43,982 nt of DNA, from positions 1 to 43,982 of the forward strand of contig JADRCO010000198.1 of the NCBI GenBank assembly GCA_021464525.1, read 5' to 3'. Of this stretch, positions 40,848 to 43,982 are shown in pieces. The notes below the pieces were generated by a model, which searched no databases, was not told the DNA's origin, and saw nothing but the letters and a program-made list of their open reading frames with translations. The stretch's first letter is position 1; each line of letters starts with the position of its first letter. Position numbers and translations under genes: made by a program. The stretch is from Rhizophagus sp. LPA8_4_AMF (taxonomy: Eukaryota; Glomeromycota; Glomeromycetes; Glomerales; Glomeraceae).

Positions 40848-43089
40848 ATGGCAGAAGAATATGTTGGTATGTATTTAATTATATACTCTAAATTAATATG
40901 CATACATAAACTTTCCAAAAAGTTCTAATAATTATTTATTATAGTTGGAATAGATTTAGGAATGTCGTATTCCTGTGTCGGTGTTTGTCACAAGGATAAT
41001 GTTATTATTATTCCTAATGATTACGGTTATCGTATAACACCATCATACGTTGCTTTCACTGATTCGGAAATTCTTGTTGGAGATTCGGCAAAAATTCAAT
41101 CTAACTCAAATTGTAGAAATACTGTTTTTGACATTCACCGTCTTATTGGACGTGATTTTTATCATCAAGATATAAAAAATGGCAAGAAGGTTTGATTTTC
41201 GAAAAAAAAAAAAATTTTGAATCTTTATTTGAAGAATAAAATAATTGAAATTATTTTATTTCTATTTTATTTTTTATTACACAAATTATTATCATATTAG
41301 TATTGGCCATTTAATATCATTGAAAAGAATAAAAAACCACTTATTCGTGTAATTTACAAAGGCGAAATAAAAGATTTCACCCCCGAGGAAATTTTATCTT
41401 TCCTGTTGATTAAAATGAAAGAAATCGCGGAAGTCCACCTCTGCGGATATGTTAAAAATGTAGTGATTGCGGTGCCTACCCACTTTAATATTTCTCAATA
41501 TCAAGCTATAAAGAACGCTGGTTTGATAGCTAAGTTGGACATAATTCGTATCGTTAATTCTCCAACAGCGGCTGCAATTAATTATGTGTTGAAAATGAAA
41601 ATCACAGAGAAAAAAAATATTATAGTCTTTGATTTTGGCGGTGGTACTTGTAGCGCTTCTCTCTTAGCATTTGATAAAGGAATTTTTGAGGTAAAAGCCG
41701 TTTCTGGTAACAATAATCTTGGTGGTAAAGATTTGGATACTCGTCTAGTAAATCATTTCGTACAAGAATACAGTCATTCTAGGAGTGATCTTTGTCGTTT
41801 AAGAACAAAATGTGAACGTGTAAAACACATTCTTTCAAATTATGATCATGTTCATATTGATTCATACCTCTATGATACCATTAAAGTGAATTTTAAAAAA
41901 ACTAAGTGTTCTTTATGTAAACCTACCGACGATACGCCTTTTTTACAATACAGTCCTTTAGACCGTGACGAATTCGAAAAATTGAATGATGATTTATTCA
42001 ATTCCGCAATAAACCTTATTAAGGAAGTGCTTAATGATGCAAATATGATCACAAATCAAGTTCATGAAATTGTTTTGGTTGGTGGCTCAATACGTATTCC
42101 AAAAATTCAAAAGATGATAAAAGAATTATTTAAAAAAAAAGATGATTTAATTTTATATATTAATCCTGATGAGGCTGCTGCTTATGGTGCTGCTGTACAA
42201 GCAGCTATTTTATCAGGGAACACTTCTGTAAAGATTAAAGATATTCTTATACAAGATGTTAATGTTTTACCTTTTAATATCGAGACTTCTGGTGGTGTAA
42301 TAACTCCATTTATTGAGCGTAATACCGTAACACCCATAAAAATCTCAAAATTATTCAAACTTCGAACTAATAAATCTCATGTAGAGAACAACCCTAACTA
42401 TTTGGATCGTATTCCTAAAAAAAATTCTGTATCAATTAAAATATATGAAGACGAAGACAAAATTTATCATTACTTAATATTGCCAATTCTTCGAAATAAT
42501 ACAACCATTGAAGTCACCTTCAATCTAAGTCTCGATTTTGTATTAAAAGTATGCATGTTAGTAGCACAATTTTATTACCAAAATTTTGAAACTAATTGAA
42601 ATTTATTAAATTATAGATTTCTGCTGCTGATAACCATGGTAACAAAAATGAAATTACAGTAAACTATGGATTATCAAAGAAAGAAATTGAATATATGGGT
42701 TTGTAATGAATCTTAAATATTTACATTTTTAAAAATTATTTATTATTATCATTTTATTTTACATATTGTTTTTAATAATGACAGCTGCCGAAGCTGAGAA
42801 CGATCGTGCAGAAAATGAAATAATTGCAAAAAAAATGCAAGCAAGAATTAACTTTGAAAGTTACGTGCACAATTTAAAAGACAAAATTAAAGTAAGTTTC
42901 TCTGGTTAATTGGTTATTAAAATCTTATCTACTTAATCGTATGTCAAATATAAAATATAAATTTGGATTTAGGATGATGTCGTACGGAGTGCTATAAAAT
43001 GGCTTGATTATAATGAAGAAGCAGAAGTGCAAGAATATGAGGATATACAAAAATTACTCGAAGGACATCTGATACAATTTCATGAATAG
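40848..43089 (+). CDS. Divergent Hsp70-family protein with altered ATPase residues (6 exons)
   Basis: Exons 40848-40866, 40945-41189, 41301-42548, 42617-42698, 42785-42891 and 42973-43089 join in phase to 605 residues. All introns are GT...AG, 68-111 bases. It starts MAEEYVVGIDLG and shows the nucleotide-binding domain (1-about 395: FDFGGGT at 198-204, [12 protein letters not shown] at 347-358, [12 protein letters not shown] at 375-386). The linker (DILIQDV), a shortened beta substrate domain (about 410-510) and a short helical lid ending QFHE follow. Canonical members are about 640-650 residues and end EEVD. In Hsc70 numbering, which holds exactly to residue 210, Thr13 is Met, Lys71 is His, Glu175 is Ser, Asp206 is Ser and Arg155 is Tyr; Asp10, Asp199, Thr204 and Pro147 remain. 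Binding of nucleotide is plausible; hydrolysis should be lost. About ten residues are deleted near 246 and about twenty inserted near 283-305, the latter with a CxxC. Likely cytosolic. Confidence 0.9.
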
Positions 43090-43982
43090 GCGGTAACCTA
43101 GAATATAGTATCACCATACATAAAATTAATAATTAATTTAGAACAAGTCTAATTCAATACGAATTTTTAATTTTTTTTTTTTATTGAATAATAATTTGTT
43201 ATTATAGCTGCTGTTTCAAGGTGTGATTTTACAATTAATAAATATTTTCCAACACTTTCAATATGAATCCATCTGTTTTTTTCTTAGTGTTCTAAATGTC
43301 ATTTCGAACGCGTAATATTTCAAATTTTTCTTCCATTTTAGACTTTGAAAGCTTCTAAGGGTATTGCGTCTGAAGTTTTTAATGTAATATTTGATTCTCA
43401 AGTTTATATTTTTCGCTAGTACAAAATTTTTTTTAAAAAAAGATATGATTAATTGCACGTTTTACATATGAAAACTCGATAAAATTGAAATGAAGCCTTC
43501 AATTCTTAAAAATAAATAATAATTTCAATTTTCCGCGCGAAACTTTTTGGAAACAAATTTATTAATCGATGTTTCAAAAAATCATGTTCTCAAACATTAA
43601 GTTTATATAATAAATACTTTTCTCTACAATAATTCGTATCGACATGATAAAATTTATTACATGTTTGAATTTTTTATTACTTTCTCGATATTTAATTATA
43701 TTTTATTTGGTTTTTATTAAACTTTTAAAGAAAGTATCGCTTTATTCAATTTTAGTTATACATTTTTTTAATATTAAAAAATTACATTCGTAACTATGAA
43801 TCACAAATATAAAATATATATAAAAATTACAAAATAAAAAAAATAAAAAAAATAATACATAAATAATTTTTTTTAAAAAAAAAAAAATAAGAAATGTAAA
43901 AAAAAAAAAAATAAATTTTTTTTAAAAAAAAAAAATCTTAGAAAAAAAAAAAAAAAAAAAAATTTTTTTTTTTAAAAAAAAA
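43090..43982. other. Intergenic ending in long poly-A/poly-T low complexity
   Basis: No gene. From about 43800 the sequence is almost only A and T in long homopolymer runs (up to about 20 A), the kind of sequence at which assemblies break. Confidence 0.6.

Noticed and set aside
41870-42052. 60-codon minus frame within the Hsp70 gene
   Set aside because: Antisense shadow of exon 3.
1-43982. CRISPR arrays, bacterial operons, ribosome binding sites
   Set aside because: Tandem arrays lack spacers and all good genes show eukaryotic features (short GT...AG introns, TATA boxes).

Overview
The window looks like nuclear DNA of an arbuscular mycorrhizal fungus (Glomeromycotina, Rhizophagus-like). It is very AT-rich and gene-poor. 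The intact genes are short-intron eukaryotic genes with GT...AG borders. The gene families are ones known to be expanded in these fungi: F-box/LRR proteins, divergent Hsp70s, Sel1-repeat proteins and small secreted proteins. The long stretches between genes hold decayed LINE retrotransposons and many short inverted-repeat (MITE-like) elements. The assignment rests on this style, not on a database match.

Layout. 1-1.7 kb: intergenic DNA with a strong 85-bp hairpin. 1.76-3.2 kb: an intact single-exon F-box/LRR gene. 3.2-13 kb: no intact gene; it holds a MITE nested in pyrimidine-rich DNA, a broken Sel1-repeat segment, a possible pair of LTR remnants and a 390-bp terminal-inverted-repeat element. 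13-14.7 kb: LINE debris on both strands plus a hairpin-rich MITE. 15.0-15.25 kb (minus): an intact small secreted protein with ten cysteines and a defensin-like spacing. 17.3-19.9 kb: a LINE endonuclease piece interrupted by a seven-copy 17-bp tandem array, then a minus-strand RNase H/zinc-finger LINE tail. 20-36 kb: mostly relics (HMG-box-like, transposase-like and arginine-rich coiled-coil pieces) with a few short open frames whose splice signals could make small genes. 36-40 kb: intergenic with a broken coiled-coil gene.

40.85-43.09 kb: the best feature, a six-exon Hsp70-family gene whose joined frame encodes 605 residues. Through the N-terminal 210 residues its numbering matches canonical cytosolic Hsc70, so the catalytic positions can be read directly. 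Positions 13, 71, 175 and 206 are all changed (Met, His, Ser, Ser), and so is the allosteric Arg155 (Tyr). The gene is otherwise open and cleanly spliced and has a heat-shock-element-like motif upstream. It is therefore a good candidate for a nucleotide-binding but ATPase-dead pseudo-chaperone.

The genes do not form an operon or an evident pathway. The window is a repeat-rich compartment with three well-supported genes (F-box, secreted cysteine-rich protein, Hsp70 paralogue), all from fast-evolving lineage-expanded families.
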